The translations under genes and the position numbers were made by a program. From Saprolegnia diclina VS20 (lineage: Eukaryota; Oomycota; Saprolegniomycetes; Saprolegniales; Saprolegniaceae), in assembly GCF_000281045.1 (NCBI RefSeq), contig NW_008246083.1, positions 261,838 to 325,837 of the forward strand: a stretch of 64,000 nucleotides of DNA, written 5' to 3'. The notes beneath the pieces are model-generated. The model made no database searches, was not told where the DNA came from, and was given only the letters and a program-made list of their open reading frames with translations. Positions 22,045 to 32,565 of this stretch are shown piece after piece; the stretch's first letter is position 1, and the number at the start of each line of letters is the position of its first letter.

Positions 22045-24390
22045 TTACGTTGCGTCGGACGTCACAGCGTCTTGCACTAGGAAGCGAGGACACGACGCTA
22101 GCGGTGCCAAAAAGGCGCCGGCCCATCCGATCGGACGGAGGACGTACCGCCCTGGCGCCATCGGCGACCACATGGACTGGCGCGTCTGTGCGACAAAGGT
22201 CAGCGGCGTCTCGGTGTAAATGGCGGTGGATGCGACCGCTGCCGACGGCGTAAACACCACCGTGTCGCCCAATGCCCGCACATTGGTGTAGCAGGATGAT
22301 GACGCGTCGACGTCGTCTTCGAGCGGGTCGGTGCCGAGTGCGAGGTGCCCGAGGTGCGCCGACACGGGCTGTGGCGCGTCGTGGAGGTTGATGGCAGCCA
22401 CGCCGATGGCGACGATGGTCTTGCCGTCCCAGAGCTGGCCGCCGACGTAGTACGTTCGCGTGATCCAGCCCGAGGTCGCGTGCGTGGTCTCTGTGCTGGC
22501 TGCGTACACGGTGCCGAGGGCCGACCGACCGACGAGCGGCGAGAGGCGCTTCTTCGGTGTCGACGACGCTTGCGAACTGCGCAGCATCAAGTGCTCTTGG
22601 CGCCCCGCGATCCAGAGCACGAGGTTCAGCGCAACGTTGGGCGTCCAGTTGAGGAACGAGTAGCGCACGCAAAGGACTTTTCGGGGCGTAAATTGAACGT
22701 CGGTCGGCAGAATGTCGAGCATCGCATTGCTCTTCGGACCCACGGTGCCCTACGCATATGTAAGCTGAGGTCGTGGACGCACGAAGCAGGCGACCTCGAT
22801 GAGCAGACTCGTGCCGCCGAGGTACGCGACGTGCGTCGAGAGCGCGGCGGTGAGCGTGCCCTTCATCTTCATCGCAATCGACTTTGGCTGGAGGTCGATA
22901 CGGCCCGGGTCGCGCCAGAGTGCTCGCGACACGACCTCGCCATGCAGCGAGAGGTGGTCGCCATGCCCCGCATCAAAGCTCGTTGCGATCGCGTTACGTC
23001 GGGCGTGCACGGGCCCGAGCGACCGCCACGTCGACGGCCAAAAGGCGTCTTGGCTGGCCTACGCGCGGATCAAATCTTTCACTCGTCATAGTACCAAGTG
23101 CGTACGGTGGCGTCGATCGAGATGGAGACGCCGGCGAACCGAAGCGACCGCGCCTGCAAGTCGACGTGCTCCGCCATGTGGACGAAGAGCGGGATGTCGG
23201 GAAACGCTTTCTTCAGCGAGAGAACCGTCTTGGGGCTACTGTCGCCCACCCAGACCAGCCCGTCGACATGACGTGGCACCGACGCCGTCTCAGCAGTACT
23301 CCAGAGCACGCGCGAGGTGGTACCGCGCAGCCGCGGCAAGAGAGCGTGCACTGCCGGTGACGGCGGTGGCATACCCGTGACGACCCAGCCGTCGAGCTGG
23401 AGTCGCTGCGCAATGGCCAGCAGCAGCGATGCGAGAGTCTACGACAATATGTTCACAATCGCAAGAGTATTGGACGCTACTGTGAGGTCCTCGTCCGTCG
23501 CCCACGTGGCGTTAGCAGTGGCCGACCACGTGAGCGTCCCCAGCACGGCCACGCCGTTGGTGTGGGCGGCATCGACCCACCCGGGCGCCGGTAGCGTGAG
23601 GACGTCGGTCGCCTCCAAAGGGTGGGCAACGAGCACGTCCATGACATCCCACGGGTACTCGGTCACGGTCTGCACCACAGATGTGAGTCGCCCGACGAGC
23701 CACGATGCCACGTACCGGCGAAAACGAGACGAGGAGCTGGCTGCGGTTCGCGCTGCTCTGGCCATGCGGTCGCGACGCCAGTGGCACAATGCTCGGTGCA
23801 AGGACGCTAGCCTTAAAGGTCGCGCTGCGTAGCTGCGCCATTGTCAGCTGGGTCTTGACGCAGGGCGCCACCACCGTGTGGTCGCCCAAGGTCACGATCG
23901 GGAGCAGAAGCTCATCGTCGGCTCGAGGTGGCAGCGTCACGTGAAGACGCTTCCCGAGCTCGCCCGACCGATACATGGCCTCGAGGAGCGCGCTGCTGCC
24001 AATGTACTGGCCGTTCTCAAAGAGAAACTCGGTGCAGTCGTCCGTTGACGCGCCACATGCCCGCACGACGGCCAGAATGCCGGCCTTGCCCGCAATGCGC
24101 GTCAGATCGACATGCAGCACGTCGACGCTGGCACGGTTTAGCAAGGTGCGGATCGTACCGGGCGCGGCAACGGTAGAGAAAAGGACGCGCGGCGCGGCGG
24201 CGGTTTGCGCCCGGACAAACGTCTCAAACTTGGTCGGCGCCACTGGCTCGTCGACTGGCGGCGGCGGGCGCTGCGCTAGGACATACCACGCCAACGAGAT
24301 GGTACCGAGGAGTAGCGCGACTATGATGGCGATCCACGCGTCCAGGGCGCTGGCGGCGTCGTCGAGGACGGCGGTGGTGCTGTCCTCCAT
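22045..24390 (-). CDS. Membrane-anchored glutaredoxin-like / GH85-like fusion, both active sites missing
   Basis: 721 residues from exons 24390-23716, 23669-23481, 23438-23106, 23058-22795 and 22749-22045. A signal-anchor TM segment (about 13-38: AIIVALLLGTISLAW) and a Pro-rich linker lead to a glutaredoxin-like domain (about 58-160; ends FENGQYIGSSALLEAMYRSG) with VAAPGT where CPxC is expected. The rest matches endo-beta-N-acetylglucosaminidase family GH85: APGWVDAAHTNGVAVLGT, QLDGWVVTG, VLWSTAE, SFDAGHGDHLSL and VAYLGGTSLLIE. Active GH85 enzymes carry N-x-E after the DG(W/Y) strand; here the positions read T-G-M, so hydrolysis is unlikely. An upstream ATG at 24444 would add 18 residues. It is divergent with the SNARE gene. 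A glycan-binding or scaffolding role is inference. Confidence 0.82.
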
Positions 24391-24729
24391 GCGTGTGACT
24401 TTGACGATACTAGCAGTCAGTACTGATTGGTACGTGCGAGCCAATCAGAAACCGTCACGTGGCAGCGTGTGGATCCAAGACGTCCTCCAGGAGCCGCGTC
24501 GCCGTCGTGGCGTGCGATGGAGAAATAGCGCCGGGCTCCCTCGATACCCCTTGTACTAGAAACATACCGTTTGCATTCGGTATCGCCCGTGCCATGTCCT
24601 TCGAGCATGTCCCTTGGCGACAGGAATCGAGTAAAACCCATAAAACGCACTTGAAACAGTGTTTCGAGACACTGTTTGCCGCGAGAACATGGCGTTCGGA
24701 TAAGAACGGACTGTTTTTTAGCCAGCGCG
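24391..24729. promoter_or_regulatory. Divergent promoter shared by GH85-like and SNARE genes
   Basis: 339 bp between two opposite start codons. Visible elements are two opposed CCAAT boxes forming a perfect 8-bp inverted repeat (24423-24430 CTGATTGG, 24441-24448 CCAATCAG), an E-box-like CACGTG near 24455, AAAACGCA at 24642-24649, and a perfect 9-bp inverted repeat AAACAGTGT/ACACTGTTT (24654-24677, 6-nt loop). Confidence 0.5.
24654..24677. repeat. 9-bp inverted repeat in divergent promoter
   Basis: The arms AAACAGTGT and ACACTGTTT are exact reverse complements around TTCGAG. They lie 53-76 bp before the SNARE start codon, so the repeat may be a dyad binding site or an mRNA leader hairpin. Confidence 0.5.
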
Positions 24730-26058
24730 ATGGAGGTGGGGACGACGACGTCCGCGGCCGACAAGTACCGCGCGTCGTTGCGCCTGAACGCAGAGACGGT
24801 GGCCATCTCGCGCGAGGTCGCGTCGGCGCTCGTGATGCAGTCGGGTACGCAGCTCCAGGGCGTCGCTGCCAGCTCACGCCTGCCCCATGTAGAGCAACTT
24901 GACCAGACCGAGACCGCGCTGGACGTGACGCAGCACGTCGTCGAGCAAGCCAACTACGTCGTGCGGTGCGCAGCAGCGCCAACGTCGTTGACCTCATGAT
25001 GGCGAGCGTAGCGGCATGTCCTGGTCGGGCTGGCTCGCCAACAAGTTTGCAAAAGAACCTTCGTTGGCGCATCCGCCTGCGTCGGCGCCATCCAAAGAGG
25101 TACGTCGTTGGCGGCGCACATCAATACTGTCTGACGCTCTGTGCTAGATCGCGATGGGCTTCATCTGCCCCGAGTGCCGCGTCGCGCAGGTGTCGCAGCA
25201 CGCGCTCATGGAGCACTACGAGGCGGCGCACACGTCGCTGCCAGGTCGATCATCTCAAAAGCATCGGGCTTGCCTACCAGCTTCATGCATGTAGCTACGG
25301 CGTCCTTGCCATCAAAGAGAAGCGATGACCAAGACGACGTCTTTGCGTCGGACAATGGCCTCACAAAGGAGCAGGCTGCATACCTCGCGGCGCTCGGGCC
25401 GCAGCTTCTTGAAGTACTTACCCCTTGCGCCTGCACTGTATTCTCATTGCTCATGTAGCTCAAGCACGCGTCCAAGGGCATTTCCAACCACCTGGATATG
25501 CAGCTGGCGCAGATCGACCGCATTGAGGCCAAGTCGGAGAAGACAAAGGATGACATGCGGCTCGTGACGGCCAAAGCCACCAAGCTCACGAGCTCGCTCC
25601 TCACGATTTCGCCGCAGTTTCGCTGCGCGTTCCAAGAGCTCACGACGCAAAAGTTCGTCGCCAACGTCAACGGCGACCCTCTGGTTTGGTGCGTGAGCTC
25701 GGCAGAAATCATCTGATCGAAGCGTAGTAAGGACGCGGCGTCGGCCGACTGCCTCTTCCGCGCGTACACGCTGGCCGACAGCACCGACATGTGGGGCTTC
25801 AAAAGCGAGAGCTCAGGGCTGTTTCTCGGGCTCAACGCGCTCGGCGCCATGCGCATCCAAGGCGCGGGGCTCAAGTCGTACGAGCAGTTTGCGATCGACG
25901 TCTCTCGTCCTGAGACGACGCTGTTCAGCTTTGCGAGCTGCTTTGGCCTTGGCGGCTGGGTGAGCATGCGCCCGGACGGCTCGCTCTTTTGCGTCCGCCG
26001 CACGAGCACGAATAAGGACTTGGCCGCGCTCTTCAAACTCGTGCGTGTCGAAGGCTAG
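24730..26058 (+). CDS. Qbc-SNARE (SNAP-25/29-like) with internal EEA1-type C2H2 finger
   Basis: 366 residues from exons 24730-24965, 25012-25099, 25148-25244, 25295-25413, 25459-25688 and 25728-26058. The first helix (about 15-70: NAETVAISREVASALVMQ) has the heptad pattern and central Gln of a Qb-SNARE and is followed by RGMSWSGWLANKF, typical of SNAP-29/33 proteins. At 110-135, GFICPECRVAQVSQHALMEH followed by YEAAH closely resembles the N-terminal C2H2 finger of EEA1, which binds Rab5. The second SNARE motif (181-225: NHLDMQLAQIDRIEAKSEK) is Qc-type. A beta-rich C-terminal domain (about 257-366) of unknown type ends the protein. No TM is present, as usual for SNAP-25 proteins. It probably serves endosomal fusion. 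The last intron (39 nt) is the least certain junction. Confidence 0.82.
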
Positions 26059-26338
26059 CTGTCGACATCTTTATTATCTATCTATCCTGTCCTTCAGTGT
26101 CGTTTATATGTCGATACGATCTCCAGCCGATGGGACTATATGTAAGAGTCTACAGAGCACAAGACATTATTGTCAGTGGAAGCATTGCCCTCGTCCACGA
26201 TTTAGCGAATAGAAAATAGAAAAAGGCAGTCCCGTGATCAGCATTATTGTCTTGTTTAGGGTTACCGTTAACTCTGTGTCTTTGAGTATATAACTAAAGT
26301 GGATCCCTAGTATATGTATTCTATTGATGAGAAATAGC
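26059..26338. other. AT-rich intergenic, nothing evident
   Basis: 280 bp downstream of the SNARE gene. It contains one TTTAGGG word near 26256 but no array. It runs into the assembly gap. Confidence 0.5.
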
Positions 26339-26757
26339 NNNNNNNNNNNNNNNNNNNNNNNNNNNNNNNNNNNNNNNNNNNNNNNNNNNNNNNNNNNNNN
26401 NNNNNNNNNNNNNNNNNNNNNNNNNNNNNNNNNNNNNNNNNNNNNNNNNNNNNNNNNNNNNNNNNNNNNNNNNNNNNNNNNNNNNNNNNNNNNNNNNNNN
26501 NNNNNNNNNNNNNNNNNNNNNNNNNNNNNNNNNNNNNNNNNNNNNNNNNNNNNNNNNNNNNNNNNNNNNNNNNNNNNNNNNNNNNNNNNNNNNNNNNNNN
26601 NNNNNNNNNNNNNNNNNNNNNNNNNNNNNNNNNNNNNNNNNNNNNNNNNNNNNNNNNNNNNNNNNNNNNNNNNNNNNNNNNNNNNNNNNNNNNNNNNNNN
26701 NNNNNNNNNNNNNNNNNNNNNNNNNNNNNNNNNNNNNNNNNNNNNNNNNNNNNNNNN
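26339..26757. other. Assembly gap (419 N)
   Basis: Run of unknown bases. Whatever lies here, including part of the upstream region of the S33 peptidase gene, cannot be read. Confidence 1.
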
Positions 26758-26794
26758 GTCCATATATAGCGACCGGATTTAATGCCACCCACGT

Positions 26795-26804
26795 AGCCAA
26801 TCAG
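26795..26804 (+). promoter_or_regulatory. CCAAT box AGCCAATCAG
   Basis: Lies 52 bp before the ATG of the S33 peptidase gene. The same ten bases occur in the divergent promoter at 24439-24448. Confidence 0.4.
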
Positions 26805-26855
26805 CGACGAGTCGAACGTCAAGCGACCCCAAATCTTCATTTGGCTTTCGACCTC

Positions 26856-29008
26856 ATGCAGCTCCAAGCGTCTGTCCTCTCGGCGCTGGCGCTGGCCGCG
26901 CACGCCTACACGACGCTGCCCTTTGACGGCTGGTACGCGTGCAACATGAACTCGATCGGCAGCGGCTACAGCATGGCGCAGATGGCGGCGACCAAGAGCC
27001 ACCTGCCGCGCGTGCATCTAGAGGCCGACGCCTTTGGCCAGCGCCGCCTCGACGCCACGACGGGCTACGAGTGCGGGCAGTTTGAGCTCCCGCTGTGCCA
27101 CAAGGAGGTGTGCACCGACCCGCGCGGCCAGACCATCGATGTCTTTGTCAAGCGAAAGCTGGCCAACCCGGCCAAGGTCACCATTGGCACCGAGAAGGTG
27201 TTGTGGGTGCTCCAAGGTGGCCCGGGTGACTCGTCCACCGCCAGTACGCACGCCGGCTTCTACCATATCGTGTGCTAACGGTGCTCTGTAGTGGAGACGC
27301 TCATGGCCAACTTGTACTTTGAAATGAACGAGACCGTGACGCTATATACGATGGACCACCGCGGCACGGGCCGCAGCAACCGCCTCGAATGCAACGCTGT
27401 ACGACGTCACATACTCAACGTCTCTCATCTCACACAATATAGGCGGCGAGCATGCAGTCGGGCAGTCCGGGCGGCGTGAGCATCACAAACGAAGAATACC
27501 CCAACTGCATCAAGGACATTCTGTTCCAGATCCAGAATCACACCGAGGCGTTCTCCGTCACGAGCGCCGCGTACGACGTCAAGAGCATCATCGAGTCGGC
27601 GCAGGCGTCGAAGGAGGTGTACGTCTACGCGCTCAGCTACGGCACGTTCCTCGTCGAGCGGCTCATGCAGCTCCAGTCACCCGAGATCAAGGGCTACATC
27701 GTCGACAGCATCGTGTCGCAGAGCAGCCCGAGCTTCAAGAGCATGTCGACCTTCTCGAACTGGGACCGCGACGTGGCCAAGGTCGGCAACCGCTTCTTGG
27801 ATCTCTGCCAAAAAGATGCGTTCTGCGGCGCCAAATTCCAAGGCCGGAACGTCACGGACGTCGCGTGGGCCGTCTACGACAAGCTGGACCGCGAGTACGG
27901 CACAAATGTCAACCAGTGCGCCGACCTCATGCTGCAGATCGGCGGCGCGCCGTCCCAGACGCTGCGGTCGCTCTTTGGCTCGATGCTCATGAGTCAAATG
28001 TACCGCGAAATGATCCCCGCGCTCCTCTTCCGCTTTGACCGGTGCGCGCCCAAGGACGTCAAGGTGCTCCAGAGCTTCATCGACATTTACATTCGCGAAG
28101 AAGGCCGGTGGGCGGCCAAGGCCTCGGACGAAGACCAGACCTTGTACTACTCGGAGCTTCTGTACGGGCTCATCGTCTACTCGGAGATGTGGGAAACGCC
28201 AACGCCGTCGCAGTCGGAGCTCAAGGCAACCTTCGACGCCGGGCTCTTTGGTGGCGCCACGTACTCGCTCGTGGAGCAGTACTGTACGTTCACGGGGTCG
28301 CGCGATCCCAACTGCGCCGAGTTCAACCTCCCCAAGAGCCCGCCGTTCGTGTACGAGCGTGATCAGTACTTCAACAAGACGGCGAGCGTCCCGAGAGGCG
28401 CCACCGCGCTCCTCATGGCCGGCGGCTTGGACCCGCAGACGCGCTGGGGCTACGCGCGCGACGAGAACGCGTCGATGGTCGGGCCGCACCGGCTCATCGA
28501 GTTCCCGACGTCGGCGCACTGCACGACCTTTACGACTCGCATGAAGGCTGGCGGCACCACGTGTGGCGTCAAGATCCTCGCCTCGTACGTGCTCGGCGGC
28601 GGCAACCTCGACACGATCGACACGAGTTGCCAGTCGGACGTCATTGGCCTCAACTTTGGCGGCGTCGGCGCCGGCTGGCTCCGCTACTTTGGTGTGCTCG
28701 ATGCCTTCGAGGACGATGCGACGGCGGGTGTGTTTGCCGCCGTCCAGTCGACGGCCGAGAGCGACGAAAACGATTCGCTATGGGGCCTCGGCCAGGGCTA
28801 CAGCCTCGCTGTGGCGTCGGCGGCCGTGGCCATGGGCGTGGTCGCCCTCGTCCTTGCCGTGCGCGTCTCTCGGCGCCAACCTGCACGGACAACAAAGACC
28901 ACGGTGATGACAACCGAGTCGACCGAGAACGACGACGACGAGCTCATGACGCCGCCCGAGCAAGTCGCCGCGGTTGCGTCGCCGGCCGATACGGTCGCCA
29001 TCGTTTAA
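26856..29008 (+). CDS. S33-type serine peptidase / alpha-beta hydrolase, secreted and membrane-anchored
   Basis: 686 residues from exons 26856-27243, 27292-27398 and 27443-29008. An N-terminal signal peptide (MQLQASVLSALALAAHAY) is followed by an alpha/beta-hydrolase core of tripeptidyl-aminopeptidase type: oxyanion motif VLQGGPGDSS, DHRGTGRSN, nucleophile elbow YALSYGTFL (Ser about 230, Ala instead of the first Gly), acid GGLDPQTRW (Asp about 494) and FPTSAHCTTF (His about 523). A single TM helix (about 614-636) and a short acidic tail end the protein, so the catalytic domain should face outside. The first ATG in frame is 26856; an earlier TTG frame start was ignored. Its stop is 42 bp from that of the convergent PDZ/PA gene. 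The substrate is unknown. Confidence 0.9.
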
Positions 29009-29050
29009 GGTAGATAAGACATGCGTTTTGACATAGCCATGTACAATGTG

Positions 29051-32000
29051 TCATTCGTGTTGCAGACGCAGAAACACGGGCACGGGATTCATGTCGTGGG
29101 ACGCACGGAACGCGTCTTCGAGCCACTGACCGTCGGTGGCATTGATCCTAGGCATATATGTACAATATTGTCCCTATATCATGGACAATGTGTACACGAG
29201 GATCCATATATGAATCTCGCGCGGCGGCTCCAAGTATATCGGATGGTCTTCGTCGTGGTTGACGACAAGGATCCCTTTGGCGCCCATCTTTTGCACGGTC
29301 CTAGCGCACATATAGAAAAGGGCTATATAACCCAGCAATGGTATACATGGCCTTGTGAATGATATTGCACTTGCCACGCTTGACGACGACAACGGCGCCG
29401 CGACCGCGGACGCTGAGATCGTCCCGATGACACGCTGTCTGGAGCGGGTACGAGTGCACGAGCTGCAGCGGCGCAGTCGTCGCATTCACAAAGCGGTGCG
29501 GTCCCGTGTTGTTGACCTTCATGACGCGCTCGTGGCTGCCTACGAGGACGCGCATGGTCGTCGGCGACGGCTCCGAGGCTGGCCACGGCTGCAGAGGCGA
29601 GGCCGCGGGCTCTTGGACCCAGAGCGCGGTCCCTGCCGTCGGTCGCGATTGCAGCAGTGCATACAGCAGCTCGCCGTCGTCCTTGGCCATCCTACCGCCC
29701 GCTCAGTTTAGACCATCTTCCACTGCAGCTCGTACATGGCGACAGGGATCGTTGTTGGCGCGATGGCGGTGTTGGTAGTGGGAAAAGCGAGCGGGCCCGA
29801 CTTGTGGTCGTTGATGAGAAGGAGGCCGCGGCGGCTTGCGTCCACAACCCGCTTGGCCTTTTCGGTAAACGCGCACACGCCTCGGAAGGCCAGCACGAGC
29901 GTCCCAGGCGTCGACGTTTGCAGCGCCGAGCACGCCGTGGACGGGCTTGCAACGACCACGACAACGCTCTCTGCAATCGCATGCGCTGCACTCCAGTCGG
30001 CCACGACGAGCGGGAGGCTCCAGTTGCGCAGCATCACGTCGTTCGTAAAGGTGAGTGTGTGGCGCATGCGAACTGGAGCCGCGATCGTCACATTCGAGTG
30101 CGGGGACGTCTCAAAGACGAGTTGTTTGGGAAACGGGCCTGTCTCAAAGAGCACTTTGATGTCGGCGAGGGGTAGGGTCGTCACGTTGAGAACGTCGATG
30201 CCGACCAACGTCTCGAGCGGCAAAATGGTGACGTCGGTCCGGTTGGCGAGTAAACTGAGCGGCTGCACGTGCTGCACGATGGCTCCGACTTGGGCGTCCC
30301 GGTCCCACTCGATCCCGATCGCGCAGAGCGCCGCGATGCGCACCGCGTACCGCACGATGTGTCCATCCTTGCGGTGCCCCGCCAACGTCGAGAGAGGCAC
30401 GGCCGCCCAGAACGCGTGCACCGGATCAACGACAACTTGTCCAGAATTAGCGACGACAACATTTGGTGTTGCGATCGCACACGGCGGCGCATACAACACC
30501 AACCGCCGCGGGTTGCGCACGGTCTCGAACGTCTGTGCCATGCGCCGCGGCGGCAGCGTCGACACATTGATGCCGTTGATGTCGACCACGTGGTCGCCGA
30601 GACTCAGCACTTTGACGCGCTCGGCGGACGAGTTGGTCACAATAAGCTTGACAACAGACTGGTTGCCGAGGTCCATGTCCCACCCAATGCCAATGGGCTG
30701 CGGCGGATTGCCCACGACGTTAAACTCGACGACGTAGTAAAAGCCACATCCGTTTTGACGCGCAGCGCTAATGTTGGCGTGCGGCAGCAACAAGAACCGC
30801 GTATCGGGCGCTGGCGCCACCGTCGCGTTGAGGACGGCGGCGGGGGCGGGCGGGGGCTCCTTGTAGCGGGAGAACGTGAGCGTCATTGGCCACGTCGCCG
30901 CCAAGTACGGTTTCTTGAGCTCTATCGGCCCCACACGCGAGACGTTGACCGTATTGATCGCTACCAAGTGGTCCTTGGGCTTGATGAGGCCCACGGCGGC
31001 CGCCGGCGAGAAGGAATCGACGTCTTCGACCACCGACTTGTCCACCACGGACGCATTCCACGAGATGCCAAGCCGCGTCCGGACGTCAAATGTCACCGAG
31101 TAGATGCTATCGTCAGTGCTGGGCGGTGGTGGCGGCGGTGGACTTGGCACTGGCTGCACAAGTACAACTGGAGGGGGTGGCACGGGGGCCGGTGTCGGGA
31201 TCGGGATCGGGGCAGCCACGGCGGGTGTCGTTGCATTTCTTTCTCCCTCGTCGTCGTCGTCCGCATCTTCGGTCTCGATGATGCGCAACATTGACGGACG
31301 AGGCGCCTCGCTGGTTGAGAGATCGTCGCTCTCGAATCCCGTCGCCAGCGAAGCTCCAATCGAGTCGGTCGTGACAAACCGCCGGTACGTCACCGGCACG
31401 TCCTTGTACGCGGCCACGGCGTGGTCGGTTGCGATCAAGCGCAAGAGCGCGTCACGACGCCGCGTCAGCGTTGGTTCAAAGAGCAAATTGCGTGGCTCAA
31501 GGCGCGTGAGGCGCAAGAAGCCGCTGAGCACGTTCGCGTGTCCGTCACGAGTGTCGACGAGCGGGACGGCAAGAGGCGGCGCACCCGGTTGCATCACGCC
31601 TTCGACAATCTCGTCGAGCGGTGCGAGCGAGATCTCGACGCCGTCGACCGCCAAGAACGCATCACCGCGCTCCAGTGACACAGGCGTGTCATTGTTACTA
31701 CTCTGGAAAAACGCCAGGCGCAGCACCATCTGCCGCGTCGTGCGGTCGAACGCGGCGTGCATGACGCACATGCTTGTATTCGGCGCGAGGCACGCCGCTG
31801 CGGGAAGAGCGTCAAGGAACCCGCTGCGCCGTCGCACTCGGAGCGTCGTGGGTGCCATGACGTGGAGCTGTAGAAAGCCTTCGAGGCGCACCGCATCCTC
31901 GATCTCGGGCTCGTCGAGCTCCGTGAGCAATGGCACGATGAACGTCGAGTTGGGAGGCGTGTCTGCAATGGCGTCAAAGGACAGCGTCGACATGGTCGCG

Positions 32001-32239
32001 TTGTCGACGCCGACGAGGCGGTCGGTGGTCTGCACGCCAAAGTCGCTTGCTTCGTCGTCGCATGATGGCTCGCTGCTTGGCTCGATGCGGTGGAGGACGA
32101 GGTGGACCTCCTCCGACGCGTTCAAAAGCACGGGCGAGAGCACGTAGCGCTCGGCGGCAAACGGCGCCTCAAAGTAGACGTAGGCGGGGACAAGGACGTG
32201 CAGGAGGAGCGCGCAGGCGAGGCGCAGGCCATGGCGCAT
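29051..32239 (-). CDS. Secreted multidomain protein: PDZ-like repeats and two PA domains
   Basis: 1016 residues from exons 32239-29736, 29691-29347, 29300-29196 and 29147-29051. The N-terminal signal peptide is MRHGLRLACALLLHVLVPAY. A beta-rich N-terminal part and a Pro-rich hinge (about 345-372) precede three related PDZ-like units (about 376-460, 498-580 and 623-710; cores such as LIKPKDHLVAINTVNVS and VLSLGDHVVDINGINVS). Two protease-associated (PA) domains follow (about 743-860: GTLVLAFRGVCAFTEKAKR; about 900-1016: GAVVVVKRGKCNIIHKA). No peptidase domain, TM or GPI-type tail is visible, so this is probably a secreted or vacuolar binding protein. The 44-nt intron between PA halves starts inside PVAM; an alternative shorter intron is possible. 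Confidence 0.82.
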
Positions 32240-32267
32240 GCTCACGCCTGTCGAAGATTCGTTTCGC

Positions 32268-32296
32268 TGCGTTTTTTGTTCAACCTATAAAACGCA
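32268..32296. promoter_or_regulatory. TGCGTTTT-N13-AAAACGCA promoter palindrome
   Basis: The two 8-bp arms (32268-32275 and 32289-32296) are exact inverted copies; the right arm is part of CTATAAAACGCA. The left arm begins 29 bp upstream of the ATG of the PDZ/PA gene on the minus strand. The element also faces the ankyrin gene starting at 32566. Confidence 0.5.
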
Positions 32297-32565
32297 ATAT
32301 GGTTTCATGTATGCTGCTCGTGCGCGTCGTTGGCGGATCTCGCAACGTCGATCGCTAGGTCCAGTGCACATATCGGCTCGTGCGCAGGCTGTCTTGCTGG
32401 GGACGCTGGAGCTTCTGGTAGCCGAGCGCAAGGCGGCCTACGACGGTCTTTTTGATTTGGCATCGGGTAAACTCGTTTATTGGCCAAAATGGCGTTCTTG
32501 AACACGAATTTGGACCAATGAGCACGCGATATAATCTCCGAGTTGCCACCTTGCACCAACGTGGC

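Noticed and set aside
26250-26262. TTTAGGG word next to the gap, possible telomeric repeat
   Set aside because: Single copy only; no array visible.
32238-32501. ORF with LLVAERKAAYDGLFDLASG as a possible first exon of ankyrin gene 1
   Set aside because: No usable splice to the next exon, and the alternative start at 32566 aligns exactly with the paralogue.
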